From Chryseomonas sp014190935 (lineage in GTDB: Bacteria; Pseudomonadota; Gammaproteobacteria; Pseudomonadales; Pseudomonadaceae): a stretch of 64,000 nt of DNA. A program made the position numbers and the translations under genes. Each line of letters opens with the position of its first letter. The first letter of the stretch is position 1. The notes beneath the pieces are model-generated. The model had not been told where the DNA came from. It worked only from the letters and a program-made list of their open reading frames with translations, and made no database searches. Location of the stretch: NCBI RefSeq assembly GCF_014190935.1, contig NZ_JACHVV010000002.1, positions 1,131,809 through 1,195,808 of the forward strand, written 5' to 3'. Below are positions 25,376 to 34,290 of this stretch, one piece after another.

Positions 25376-25780
25376 TCAAGCCACCCGACTCTGCCCCAGC
25401 ACCTCATTGACGCAATTGGCCATGTCGTCGATATGCCAGGGCTTGGGCATGAAGCGGGTGCGGCCGGCGCCGCGGGGGACGGTCAGGCGGTCGCCGGAGG
25501 TGAGGATCACTGGGATGTGCGGCCAGCGCTGGGAGACCAGCTGGGCAAGGGCCTCGCCGTCCAGGCGCCCCGGCATGCGCACGTCGGTGAAGAGCACGTC
25601 GATGCGGGCACCGGTCTGCTCCAGGTAGCTCAGGGCTGCATCGGCGGTGGGCACGGCCACCACCTGCAGGTCCACCAGGGACTCCAGGGCCTCGGTGGCC
25701 AGCTCGCGCAGCAACGGCTCATCCTCTACCAGAAGCAGTAGCGGACGATAGGAGCCGAGAGGAGAAGATGCCTGAGTCAT
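25376..25780 (-). CDS. Stand-alone response-regulator receiver protein
   Basis: A 134-residue single REC domain with no output domain. The acidic pocket is Asp20/Glu21 (VEDEP), the phospho-acceptor Asp66 (VLFTDVRMPG), the switch Thr94 (ILTSG) and Lys113 (MPKPW). The ATG at 25780 is chosen since the REC fold starts soon after it and the frame upstream is arginine-rich and not protein-like. No kinase gene is adjacent, so it is an orphan; such proteins often relay phosphate from hybrid kinases. Confidence 0.87.
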   Translation of the reverse strand: MTQASSPLGSYRPLLLLVEDEPLLRELATEALESLVDLQVVAVPTADAALSYLEQTGARIDVLFTDVRMPGRLDGEALAQLVSQRWPHIPVILTSGDRLTVPRGAGRTRFMPKPWHIDDMANCVNEVLGQSRVA

Positions 25781-25927
25781 AACCAACAGACTTTGCCAAG
25801 GGGTCGCGGTTCTGACCGTTCGGCCTGGTCTCGACCAAAGTCGACCACCGGCATAAGCAAGACCTCTAGACGGCAACTTTCAACGCAGCGCCGACTCGAA
25901 GCGTTCACCTCAGGGGTCGCCTGTGGT

Positions 25928-25963
25928 ATTCTTTTTTAATCGAACGATCAATTAAAAAAGAAT
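25928..25963. promoter_or_regulatory. BetI-type operator before betT
   Basis: ATTCTTTTTTAAT and ATTAAAAAAGAAT form perfect 13-bp arms around CGAACGATCA, 31 bp before the betT start codon. The inner part (AATCGAACGATCAATT) resembles choline-responsive BetI sites (TTGAACGTTCAA-like). A TetR-type repressor such as BetI is the likely ligand; its gene is not in the window. Confidence 0.65.
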
Positions 25964-25994
25964 TCGTCCCTTTGGCAGTCTGCAAGGAGTCCCC

Positions 25995-27992
25995 ATGAGT
26001 GCGACGCCCTCATCCGGCACCGTAAAGCTGAATCCCCCCGCCTTCTATTGCGCGGCCGCAGTGATCCTGCTGTTTTCCCTGGTGGTCATCGGCCGTCCCG
26101 AGCAGGCCGGCGCCTGGCTGCTGCAGGCCCAGACCTGGGCCGCCAATACGGTCGGCTGGTACTACCTGCTGGCCATGTCGCTCTATCTGGTGTTCGTGGT
26201 GGTCACCGCGCTGTCCGGCTACGGCAAGATCAAGCTCGGTGCCGACCACGACCAACCCGAGTTCAGCTACCTGTCCTGGGCCGGCATGCTGTTCGCCGCC
26301 GGCATCAGCATCACCCTGTTCTTCTTCTGCGTGTCCGAGCCCCTGACCCACTTCGCCCAGCCACCGGCCGGCGAAGGCGGCAATCCGGCAGCCGCGCGCC
26401 AGGCCATGCAGATCCTCTTCCTGCACTGGGGCCTGCACGGCTGGGGCGTGTTCGCCCTGGTGGCCATGGCACTGGCCTACTTCGCCTATCGCCACAACCT
26501 GCCGCTGGCGCTGCGTTCGGCGCTCTATCCGCTGATCGGCAAGCGCATCAACGGCCCCATCGGCCACGCCGTGGACGCCTTCGGCATCATCGCCACCATC
26601 TTCGGCCTCGGCGCCGACCTGGGCTTCGGGGTGCTGCACCTCAATGCCGGTCTCGACTACCTGTTCGGCATCAGCCACAGCCACTGGGTGCAACTGATCC
26701 TCATCGTGCTGATGATGGGCGCGGCCATCGCCGTGGCGGTGTCCGGCGTCGACAAGGGCGTGCGCATCATGTCCGACATCAACATGGTGCTGGCCGTCGC
26801 CCTGCTGCTGTTCGTGCTGTTCGCCGGTCCGACCCAGCACCTGCTCAACACCCTGATCCAGAACATCGGCGATTATCTCGCCGCATTGCCGGGCAAGAGC
26901 TTCGACCTCTATGCCTATGACGAGCCGTCCGACTGGCTCGGCGGCTGGACGGTGTTCTACTGGGCCTGGTGGATCGCCTGGGCGCCCTTCGTCGGGCTGT
27001 TCATCGCCCGCATCTCGCGCGGTCGCACCATCCGCGAATTCGTCTTCGGCGTGCTGTTCATCCCGCTGGGCTTCACCCTGGCCTGGCTGTCGATCTTCGG
27101 CAACAGCGCCCTGGAACTGGTCCTCGGCCAGGGCATGACCGGTCTGGCGCAGACCGCCCTCACCGATCCGGCCATGGTCTTCTACCAGGTCCTGGAGACC
27201 TATCCTGCCAGCCGCGCGGTGATCAGCGTCGCCGTGCTGGTGAGCTTCGTCTTCTTCGTCACCTCGGCCGATTCCGGCACCGTGGTGCTCTCGACCCTGT
27301 CGTCCACCGGCGGCGAGGCCGATGAAGACGGTCCCAAGTGGTTGCGGGTGTTCTGGGGCGCGGCCGTGGCCCTGGTCACGGGCGGCCTGCTGTTCGCCGG
27401 CAGCATGGATGCGCTGAAATCAGCGGTGGTGCTGACCTCGCTCCCCTTCTCGGTGGTGGTGCTGCTGATGATGTGGGGCCTGCACAAGGCGCTGCACCTG
27501 GAAACCCAGCGCCAGCGTGCGCGGCTGCACTCGCTCGCGCCGGTGGCGACCAATGGCAAGGCCCGGCATGGCGGCTGGCGCCAGCGGCTGTCACAGGCGG
27601 TGTACTTCCCCTCGCGGGACGAGGTCTATCGCTTCATGGACAGCACCGTGCGCCCGGCTATGGAAGAGATGGTCGAGGTGTCGCGGGAGAAGGGCCTGGT
27701 GGTGGAGACCCAGTTCGACGCCACCAACGCCAACCTGCAACTCATCATCGGCCATGGCGAGGAGCACCCCTTCATCTACCAGGTGATCATGCAGGGCTAC
27801 TTCACGCCCTCCTTCGCCCGCGCCGGCATCGGCGGCCTGCACCTGAAGAACCGCCGCTACTACCGTGCCGAGGTGCACCTCACCGAAGGTAGCCAGGACT
27901 ACGACCTGGTGGGCTACAACCGTGAGCAGATCCTCAACGACATGCTCGACCAGTACGAACGCCATCTGCAGTTCCTGCACCTGGTGCGCTAG
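25995..27992 (+). CDS. betT: Choline/betaine transporter, BCCT family (BetT)
   Basis: A 665-residue inner-membrane transporter with 12 helices and a long C-terminal cytoplasmic tail of about 150 residues, as in BetT of Pseudomonas. The BCCT tryptophan-rich motif is present in helix 8 (FYWAWWIAWAPFVGLFIARI), with SDWLGGWTVF before it and SADSGTVVLSTLSS later. It imports choline, the precursor of the osmoprotectant glycine betaine. An AAGGAG ribosome site lies 6 bases before the ATG. The palindrome upstream points to control by BetI and choline. The tail suggests osmotic activation, by analogy with E. coli BetT. Confidence 0.93.
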   Translation: MSATPSSGTVKLNPPAFYCAAAVILLFSLVVIGRPEQAGAWLLQAQTWAANTVGWYYLLAMSLYLVFVVVTALSGYGKIKLGADHDQPEFSYLSWAGMLFAAGISITLFFFCVSEPLTHFAQPPAGEGGNPAAARQAMQILFLHWGLHGWGVFALVAMALAYFAYRHNLPLALRSALYPLIGKRINGPIGHAVDAFGIIATIFGLGADLGFGVLHLNAGLDYLFGISHSHWVQLILIVLMMGAAIAVAVSGVDKGVRIMSDINMVLAVALLLFVLFAGPTQHLLNTLIQNIGDYLAALPGKSFDLYAYDEPSDWLGGWTVFYWAWWIAWAPFVGLFIARISRGRTIREFVFGVLFIPLGFTLAWLSIFGNSALELVLGQGMTGLAQTALTDPAMVFYQVLETYPASRAVISVAVLVSFVFFVTSADSGTVVLSTLSSTGGEADEDGPKWLRVFWGAAVALVTGGLLFAGSMDALKSAVVLTSLPFSVVVLLMMWGLHKALHLETQRQRARLHSLAPVATNGKARHGGWRQRLSQAVYFPSRDEVYRFMDSTVRPAMEEMVEVSREKGLVVETQFDATNANLQLIIGHGEEHPFIYQVIMQGYFTPSFARAGIGGLHLKNRRYYRAEVHLTEGSQDYDLVGYNREQILNDMLDQYERHLQFLHLVR

Positions 27993-28121
27993 CCAACGGT
28001 TTTTTCAGCGACTGAAAGGCCATTGAAAGCGGCAAAGGTCGTATAATCGTCTCCAGGGTCGGCCCCGTGCCGGCCCCGGGGTCGGTACGCCGCGCCGGTC
28101 CCCCGCCGTCCGGAGACCGCC

Positions 28122-29192
28122 TTGCCCACCCCGCCTGTCCCCTCGCCCTATCCTCCACTGCTGCAATGGCTGGCCCTGATCCTCTGCTCCGCCCTGGTCG
28201 GTGGCGGACTCAGCTGGCTGCAGGTACCCGCGGCGCTCTTTCTCGGCCCCATGCTGGTGGCCATCGCCTTTGGCGTCTGCGGCGCCACCATTCGCCTGCC
28301 GCGGCAGCTGTTCCAGACTGGCCAGGGCGTGGTGGGCTGCCTGATCGCCCATGCCATGACCGCTGCGGTGCTGCTCACGGTCGCCGAACACTGGCCGGTG
28401 ATGCTGCTGGCCACTGCCCTGACCGTACTGCTCAGCCTGCTCACCGGCGCCCTGCTGGTGCGCTTCGGTGGTCTGCCCGGTAGTACCGCCGCCTGGGGCA
28501 CCACGCCTGGCGCCGCGGCCGCCATGGTGGCCATGGCCGAGGAATACGGCGCCGATCCACGCATCGTCGCCACCATGCAATACGTGCGGGTGGTCTGCGT
28601 GGTGCTGATCAGTGCCCTGGTCGGCCGGTTGCTGGGTGCCGAAGGCAGCGGCACCGGGCATCAGGCGACGGTGGTCAGCCTGGACGGCCATTTCGCCTTC
28701 AACCTGGCGCTGACCCTGGTGGTGGCCCTTGCCGGCAGCTGGCTGGGCGGCCGGCTGTTTCCTGCCGGTGCGCTGCTGCTGCCGATCGCCCTGGGCACCC
28801 TGCTGCAACTCAATGGCTGGCTGGACATCACCCTGCCCCATCTGCTGCTCGCGGCGGCCTATGGCGCCATGGGCTGCTATGTAGGCCTGAGATTCGACCG
28901 GGCCACGGTCGCCTATGTCTGGCGCGCCCTGCCAAAGATGATCTTCGCCTCGCTGCTGCTGATCGCCCTGTGCGCCCTCTCGGCACTGCTGATGGCGAGG
29001 CTGATGCACGTGGACTTTCTGACCGCCTACCTGGCGACCAGTCCGGGCGGACTGGATTCCATGGCCATCATCGCGGTGGATGCCCATGCCGATGTCGGCC
29101 TGGTGCTGGCCATGCAGGCGTTGCGCCTGATCGGGGTGGTGCTGACCGGGCCGTTGCTGGCCCGGCAACTGGTCAAGCTGGCCCGCACCTAG
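28122..29192 (+). CDS. AbrB-family membrane protein (DUF-type regulator/transporter)
   Basis: A 356-residue inner-membrane protein with about nine to ten helices in two internal repeats, including GLSWLQVPAALFLGPMLVAI and the second-half LLLPIALGTLLQLNGWLDI. It belongs to the AbrB (formerly ammonia monooxygenase-like) family; the repeat motifs GSTAAWGTTPGAAAAMVAMAEEYGAD and YLATSPGGLDSMAIIAVDAHAD are diagnostic. The TTG at 28122 is taken as start because GGAG lies 6 bases upstream and the first helix begins soon after. Function is not established. A TATAAT occurs at 28042-28047. Confidence 0.82.
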   Translation: MPTPPVPSPYPPLLQWLALILCSALVGGGLSWLQVPAALFLGPMLVAIAFGVCGATIRLPRQLFQTGQGVVGCLIAHAMTAAVLLTVAEHWPVMLLATALTVLLSLLTGALLVRFGGLPGSTAAWGTTPGAAAAMVAMAEEYGADPRIVATMQYVRVVCVVLISALVGRLLGAEGSGTGHQATVVSLDGHFAFNLALTLVVALAGSWLGGRLFPAGALLLPIALGTLLQLNGWLDITLPHLLLAAAYGAMGCYVGLRFDRATVAYVWRALPKMIFASLLLIALCALSALLMARLMHVDFLTAYLATSPGGLDSMAIIAVDAHADVGLVLAMQALRLIGVVLTGPLLARQLVKLART

Positions 29193-29213
29193 CCCGAGGT
29201 GAAGGCCGGGCCA

Positions 29214-29474
29214 TCAGGCCGAGCGGCGGCGCTCGACCTGGGCGGTAATGTTGTAGCCCTCAGCGGCGTGGCCGCGCACCACTACCCGGGCATCCGGATA
29301 GAACCCCTTCAGGCGCTGTTCGAAAAGAAAGTAGATCTCCGCGCCGACCCGGATCTCCGCGGGATCGGTCAGGGTCAGGGAAAAGTTGCGCACGGGATCG
29401 GCGGCATGCTGCGACTCGTTTTCCTCGATGCGCTGCATGGCGTCTTCGACGATCTGTTCGGCGATCTGCGACAT
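29214..29474 (-). CDS. Conserved-looking hypothetical protein (86 aa)
   Basis: A small soluble protein beginning MSQIAEQIVEDAMQRIEENE, an amphipathic helix, then a beta-type segment FSLTLTDPAEIRVGAEIYFLFEQRL and VVRGHAAEGYNITAQVERRRSA. A GGGAGG ribosome site lies 6 bases before the ATG at 29474, which fixes the start against the longer frame. No family recognised. It is convergent with the AbrB gene, ending 22 bp beyond it. Confidence 0.72.
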   Translation of the reverse strand: MSQIAEQIVEDAMQRIEENESQHAADPVRNFSLTLTDPAEIRVGAEIYFLFEQRLKGFYPDARVVVRGHAAEGYNITAQVERRRSA

Positions 29475-29679
29475 CTTTGACCTCCCGGTCGGGCAGTTGG
29501 CAGGGTGCCATCCCAAGGACGGCTGTATCGCTAGTGACCACGGCTGCGCCTCGGGGATTCGTGCGCTCTGCAAGATTCCGACGAAACTGTAGACTTATCT
29601 GACTTTTATCTCCGTGTAGTGGCCTGAATCGCCCGGCTCGCGGTCTCCTGCACACCGAGGACGAGGAAGCTACCCCGCC

Positions 29680-31218
29680 ATGGTCGACGCCGACGATACC
29701 CCCCTTCCACCGCGGAACCCGGCCACCCAGCGCCGGGCGCTGTGGCTGCTGGTCTGTGCCGTCGCGGTGATCCTGGCGCTGGAGTCCTGGCAGGTGTGGC
29801 GCAACTACCAGAACGCCTTCGCCAGCGCGCGCAGCGACGTCGGCAACATCGCCCTGGCGGCGGCGCAGCATGCCGACGACGCCATCAAGGAAGCGGATTC
29901 GCTGCTGGTCAGCATCCGCGACCGCCTGGAGGATCAACCCCTCGATCAGCTGGACCGCCCCCGCGTGCATCGCCTGCTGGCGCGCCAGGCCGCCCTCCTG
30001 CCGCAACTGCACGGGCTGTTCGTCTACGATCGCGACGGCGAATGGCGGGTGACCGACAAGAGCAGCGAGCCGCCCCGGGCCAACAATGCCGATCGCGAGT
30101 ATTTCCAGTTCCACCGCCAGCACGCCGCCGACGTGCTGCACGTCGGCACGGTGATCGAGAGTCGCAGCACCCACGAGTTGATCATCCCGGTATCACGCCG
30201 CCTGGAAGACCGCGACGGCCGCTTCGCCGGTGTCCTGCTCGCCACCATCCGCCTGCAGTACTTCGTCGACTACTACGAGCGCTTCAAGCTGGACGCTCGC
30301 GGCGCCATCACCCTGGCGCAGGACGACGGCACCCTGATGGTCCGCCGCCCCTATTTGCCCGAGCACGTCGGCACCCCGCTGGCCTCTGGCGACCTGTTTC
30401 GCCAGTACGTGAGCCAGGCGCCCAACGGTACCGCCCTGGTGCGCGCCATGCTCGATGGTCGCGAGCGGCTCTATGCCTTCCAGCACCTGGAGGGCTATCC
30501 GCTGGTGGCCCTGGCCGGTATTTCCAGGAGCGACATCCTCGCCAGCTGGCGCCAGGACATGCTGAGATCGGTGACCGTGGTCGGCCTCATCATCGTCGGC
30601 ATGCTGGTCTTCGGCTTCAGCCTGCTGCGCGAGATCCGCGCCGGCGAACGCAGCGCCCTGGCCCTGCGCCAGGCCCATGACGAGTTGCACCTGCTGACGC
30701 TCAGGGACAGCCTGACCGGGCTGGGCAATCGTCGCCAGTTCGACAACCTGCTGCCGGTGGAGCTGGCCCGGGCGCAACGCAACGCCCAGTCGCTCAGCCT
30801 GCTGATGATCGACATCGATCACTTCAAGGCCTACAACGACCACTATGGCCATCCCGCGGGCGATCGCTGCCTGCAGGCGGTGGCCGGCGTGGTGGCCTCG
30901 GCGGCGCGGCGCCCGGGCGACCTGGCGGCGCGTTACGGCGGTGAGGAGATGGTCCTGCTGCTGCCCAACTGCGACGAAAGCGGCGCCCAGCGCGTGGCCG
31001 CCACCGTCCAGGAACGCCTGCAGGCACTGGAGGTGGCCCACGCCACCAGTCCCTTCGGTCGCATCACCGTCAGTCTCGGCATCGCCGTCCAGCCGCCCGG
31101 CCAGACCCCGCCGCCCCAGCCCGCCGACCTGCTGGCCAGCGCCGATGCCGCGCTCTACCGCGCCAAGCACCTGGGCCGCAATCGCACCCATCCGCCGCTG
31201 GAAGGTCAGGCGCCCTAG
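29680..31218 (+). CDS. Diguanylate cyclase with periplasmic dCache-type sensor
   Basis: A 512-residue inner-membrane enzyme that makes cyclic di-GMP from two GTP. Helix 1 is at about 20-40 (LWLLVCAVAVILALESW), followed by an extracytoplasmic dCache-like sensor (about 41-300), helix 2 at about 303-325, then the GGDEF domain to about residue 500. The active-site loop is RYGGEEM, a variant of GGDEF/GGEEF that is normally active. The RPGD five residues upstream is an RxxD inhibitory site, so product feedback is expected. The sensor ligand is unknown. Confidence 0.92.
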   Translation: MVDADDTPLPPRNPATQRRALWLLVCAVAVILALESWQVWRNYQNAFASARSDVGNIALAAAQHADDAIKEADSLLVSIRDRLEDQPLDQLDRPRVHRLLARQAALLPQLHGLFVYDRDGEWRVTDKSSEPPRANNADREYFQFHRQHAADVLHVGTVIESRSTHELIIPVSRRLEDRDGRFAGVLLATIRLQYFVDYYERFKLDARGAITLAQDDGTLMVRRPYLPEHVGTPLASGDLFRQYVSQAPNGTALVRAMLDGRERLYAFQHLEGYPLVALAGISRSDILASWRQDMLRSVTVVGLIIVGMLVFGFSLLREIRAGERSALALRQAHDELHLLTLRDSLTGLGNRRQFDNLLPVELARAQRNAQSLSLLMIDIDHFKAYNDHYGHPAGDRCLQAVAGVVASAARRPGDLAARYGGEEMVLLLPNCDESGAQRVAATVQERLQALEVAHATSPFGRITVSLGIAVQPPGQTPPPQPADLLASADAALYRAKHLGRNRTHPPLEGQAP

Positions 31219-31246
31219 GCGTGGCCCGGGCGCCGTGCGGACGGGA

Positions 31247-32266
31247 CTAGCCGCAGATCATGCCGCCGCGGTAATGCACCCGGTCCTTGCCGGCGCGCTT
31301 GGCCTGATAGAGCTCGCCATCGGCCTGCTTGAGCAGATCAGAGGGCTGATAGCCCGGCGCGAGGCGCGCCACCCCGGCACTGAAGGAAAAACAGCTGCCG
31401 GTGCAGGTGTTGCTGCGGCTGTCGTCCAGCAACGCCTGCAGTCGCTGCGCCAGCTGGCGTTCATCCTCGGCCTGCAATAGCACGCCGAATTCCTCGCCGC
31501 CCAGGCGCCCGAAGCGTCCCCCCGGGAAGTGTCTGACCAGGATGCCGGCCATCTCCTTGAGCACCTGGTCACCGACGTCATGGCCGAATCTGTCGTTGAT
31601 CCGCTTGAAGTCGTCGATGTCGAGCATGACGAAATACCAGGACGGCGAACCCTCGCGGCAGACCTGTTCCATGTCCAGCATCAGCGCGCGTCGGTTGCTG
31701 ATCCCGGTGAGGGCGTCGGTTTCCGCCTGCAGCCGATAGCTTTCCTTGAGTTCCAGGGTGCTGGCGACGATGCGTACGAAGGTGGCATTGAGCAGCAGCC
31801 CCAGCGCCAGGCTGGCCCCCAGCATGACCACGAACAGCGGCAGGGCCGCCGCGGTGATGGTGTCCAGTTCGCCATAGAACAGCAGCAGCCAGACCGCCAC
31901 GGCGGCGATGCCGTAGTCGAGCACATGGGAAAACAGAATGGTCGAGCCGAGGATGATGACGATGGCCATGGGAATCATCCAGGCATGGCCGGCCTCGCCC
32001 ATGCTGAGGATCTGGAAGCGAAAGGCCAGGGCCTCGAACAGCACGAACACCAGGGCGAACAGGCGCCAGACGGCGAAACGCCGGGCAGTGGTCATGGTCA
32101 GGCAGGAGCCGATCATGCCGGCGAAGGCCAGCCAGCCCCACGCCGGTACCCCGGCGGTCAGGAAGGGATTGATCAGCACGCTGATCAACCAGCCGAGGAT
32201 GCCGGTGCTCTGAGCTAGCACATTGGGCAACTGCAGCATCTGGCGAATGTGAGTCTGATAAGTCAT
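31247..32266 (-). CDS. Diguanylate cyclase with multi-helix membrane domain
   Basis: A 339-residue enzyme: five to six membrane helices in residues about 15-170, then a GGDEF domain starting at ETDALTGISNRRALMLDM. The active-site signature is GRLGGEEFG and the metal-binding segment is LDIDDFKRINDRFGHDVGDQVLK. The RxxD inhibitory site is absent, in contrast to the neighbouring cyclase at 29680, so it may lack product inhibition. The two cyclases are convergent and separated by only 28 bp. Confidence 0.92.
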   Translation of the reverse strand: MTYQTHIRQMLQLPNVLAQSTGILGWLISVLINPFLTAGVPAWGWLAFAGMIGSCLTMTTARRFAVWRLFALVFVLFEALAFRFQILSMGEAGHAWMIPMAIVIILGSTILFSHVLDYGIAAVAVWLLLFYGELDTITAAALPLFVVMLGASLALGLLLNATFVRIVASTLELKESYRLQAETDALTGISNRRALMLDMEQVCREGSPSWYFVMLDIDDFKRINDRFGHDVGDQVLKEMAGILVRHFPGGRFGRLGGEEFGVLLQAEDERQLAQRLQALLDDSRSNTCTGSCFSFSAGVARLAPGYQPSDLLKQADGELYQAKRAGKDRVHYRGGMICG

Positions 32267-32609
32267 TGCACAACTCGAACGCCAAATTTAGTGGCCAACT
32301 GATATCACTGGATGCTATCCCATTCGTGGCCCGTCGTCGGCGGAAAGCGGACTCAAGCAAGACAATAGACGTCTGGTCATCGCTTCGCCTGTGACCAGAC
32401 CGCATAGGACCACCGCCGCGCGCGGACCGAGCAAACGGACGGCGGCGAAATGACGCCACCGGTCAGCTCGTCCTGCAAACCGCAGCGCCCGGCCCGCTAA
32501 GCTCTTCGCTGTGGATTCTCGGCTAGGCTTGGCAGTGCCCAGGCCGTCGTTCATCCTTTCAACGACTTATCAGCTCCCACCCTCGGTATAGAACAAACCA
32601 GGCGCCATC
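32267..32609. other. Divergent promoter region without recognised genes
   Basis: A 343-bp gap between a diguanylate cyclase (leftward) and the HDOD protein gene (rightward). A TATAGA that could serve as a -10 for the HDOD gene lies near 32588. No RNA gene, repeat or credible small protein was recognised; the longest frame on the minus strand is arginine-rich and has no ribosome site. Confidence 0.6.
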
Positions 32610-33419
32610 ATGGAAATCGATGCTCTGTTCGATCACCTGCATACCCTTCCCAGCATTCCCAAGGTGGCTCAGGAGCTGATCCAGCAGTTCGACGATCCCG
32701 ACAGCAGCATCGAAGACGTCGCCCGCAACCTGGCGCTGGATCCGGTGCTCTCGGCCAAGGTCCTGCGCCTGGCCAACTCGGTGCGCTTTCGCGGCGTGCG
32801 ACCGTCCACCAGCATCGAAGGCGCCGCCATCCGCCTGGGCTTCGACGCCCTGCGCACTCTGGTGCTGGCCTCGGCGGTGACCGCGGCCTTCCGCCACAAC
32901 CCCAGCTTCGATCCACGGGATTTCTGGCAGCACAGCTTCGATGTGGCCAGCATCTGCCGCGTACTCGCCCGCCAGGCCGGCGCCGATCCCGAGACCGCCT
33001 TCACCTGCGGCATGCTGCACAGCATCGGCGAGTTGCTGATCAGGACCGCGGCGCCCGACATCGCCGAGCGCATCGACGCCGAGCAGCGCGCCCCGGTGGC
33101 CGCCGACCAGGCCATCGGCTTCGGCTATCCGGAGGTGGGCGCCGAGCTGGCCCGCCGCTGGCAGCTGCCGGTGGTGATCCAACATGCCATCGCCTACCAG
33201 TTGCATCCCCAGGATGCGCCCGAGGATTCCGCGCCGGCGCGCATGGTCGCCCAGGCGCGCCTGATTTCCTTCGTCCTGCGGCGTCACGGCGGCATCAACG
33301 ACCAGGCCAAGGCGGCCCTGGCCAATCCGCTGCTGGAAGGCGTGGATCTGGAGCTGCTGCTGGGCGAGTTGCCCGAGGTGATAGAGGCGGACAAGGCCTT
33401 CGGTACCCTGATCAACTGA
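32610..33419 (+). CDS. HDOD-domain signalling protein
   Basis: A 269-residue cytoplasmic protein that consists of one HDOD domain (about 5-210), related to the HD phosphohydrolases but usually not enzymatic. Segments are LPSIPKVAQELIQQFDDPDSS, DPVLSAKVLRLANSVRFRG, IRLGFDALRTLVLASAVTA, FWQHSFDVASICRVLARQ and AFTCGMLHSIGELLI, in the order typical of the family. HDOD proteins often work with cyclic-di-GMP and chemotaxis pathways; two diguanylate cyclase genes precede it. The partner is unknown. Confidence 0.92.
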   Translation: MEIDALFDHLHTLPSIPKVAQELIQQFDDPDSSIEDVARNLALDPVLSAKVLRLANSVRFRGVRPSTSIEGAAIRLGFDALRTLVLASAVTAAFRHNPSFDPRDFWQHSFDVASICRVLARQAGADPETAFTCGMLHSIGELLIRTAAPDIAERIDAEQRAPVAADQAIGFGYPEVGAELARRWQLPVVIQHAIAYQLHPQDAPEDSAPARMVAQARLISFVLRRHGGINDQAKAALANPLLEGVDLELLLGELPEVIEADKAFGTLIN

Positions 33420-33543
33420 CCGGCCGTCCCCTGCCCGGGCAGCGCCACCGCCTGGATCACAAATCTGCCAGCCGGTTGTGGCAAAAGTCGAACGGGTACC
33501 TCAAGAATCGGTCGAAGCGTTATAGCTGACAGGAGTGATTGCG

Positions 33544-33816
33544 ATGGCCGAGCCGCTGAAGTTCACGGATGCGAACACCATTATCAAGGGCGCTTTTCAA
33601 CCGATGCTGTGCGCCATGACCGCCCAGGATCAGGCGACCTTCAACGTCGAGGTCTATGCGCCCAACGGCACGGCGCTCCTGCAACGCCGCATCGCTCGGG
33701 TCGATCTGCTGGACAATTCCCTGCTGGAAGCCTTCATCTGCGACAGCCGCGCCCGCATCGAGCGGGCCACCCACGAGCGCCTCGACTGGCAGGTCCGCTA
33801 CACCCGCGCCTGCTGA
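33544..33816 (+). CDS. Hypothetical protein (90 aa)
   Basis: A soluble protein beginning MAEPLKFTDANTIIKGAFQP, with a beta-strand pattern TFNVEVYAPNGTALLQRRIARVDLLD and a helical end. AGGAG lies 8 bases before the ATG at 33544, which excludes the GTG at 33535. A strong intrinsic terminator follows 35 bp after the stop, so it is a single-gene transcript. No family is recognised; similar small proteins appear in Pseudomonas (from memory, not checked). Confidence 0.75.
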   Translation: MAEPLKFTDANTIIKGAFQPMLCAMTAQDQATFNVEVYAPNGTALLQRRIARVDLLDNSLLEAFICDSRARIERATHERLDWQVRYTRAC

Positions 33817-33850
33817 GGCCGCTTCTGCGCTCAGTCGCTGCGATCGAACA

Positions 33851-33874
33851 AAGGCGCCCCGAGAGGCGCCTTTT
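33851..33874. terminator. Bidirectional intrinsic terminator
   Basis: GGCGCC and its complement form a stem with the loop CCGAGA, bounded by AAA on the left and TTTT on the right. It lies between the convergent genes ending at 33816 and 33884 and can serve both directions. Confidence 0.85.
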
Positions 33875-33883
33875 GCTTGGCCA

Positions 33884-34138
33884 TCAATCGTTGAGCACGC
33901 GCTTCTGCTGGCTGCTCTGGGCCTTGGTGGCCGGGGTCCTGTCGGCCTTCTTCTGGGTGGACGGCGTGGCGGTGGAGGTATCGTCCGCGCTGTCTCTGTT
34001 GCTGGTGTTGGAGCTGCCCGGCGCGCCGATGCCGTTGCCGGTCACCCCGGCGTCGTTGTTGTTGCTGGCGGCCAGGCTGGGACCGGCCACCAGGGCCAGG
34101 GCAGCGCTCAGGGCAAGGATCAGCGGGGTCTTGCGCAT
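33884..34138 (-). CDS. Small secreted hypothetical protein (84 aa)
   Basis: The N-terminus MRKTPLILALSAALALVAG is a clear Sec signal peptide with a probable cleavage after SLA-AS. The mature part of about 60 residues is low-complexity, rich in Asn, Ser, Thr, Asp and Lys (NNNDAGVTGNGIGAPGSSN), so it is probably disordered. The ATG at 34138 is favoured over an upstream ATG because the signal peptide begins there and GGAGG precedes it. Function unknown. Confidence 0.75.
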   Translation of the reverse strand: MRKTPLILALSAALALVAGPSLAASNNNDAGVTGNGIGAPGSSNTSNRDSADDTSTATPSTQKKADRTPATKAQSSQQKRVLND

Positions 34139-34290
34139 CTTGGTGTCCTCCGGCCGCGAAAGGAAGGGTGTCGCGGGCTGCACCCTGCCTGATTAGGCCA
34201 AAGCCCGGGCCAAGCGTTCCCAGCTTCCTATAGACTAACGGCCATCCCGCCGCACCCCGACAGGTGCGGCCGTCGCGTTCAGGAGTTGCC

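Noticed and set aside
28036..28047. Full sigma-70 promoter before the AbrB gene
   Set aside because: TATAAT is perfect, but the nearby TTGAAA is only 13 bp away, too close for a -35 element.
32315..32554. 79-residue minus-strand protein in the cyclase/HDOD gap
   Set aside because: Arginine-rich, no ribosome site, no hydrophobic or conserved pattern.
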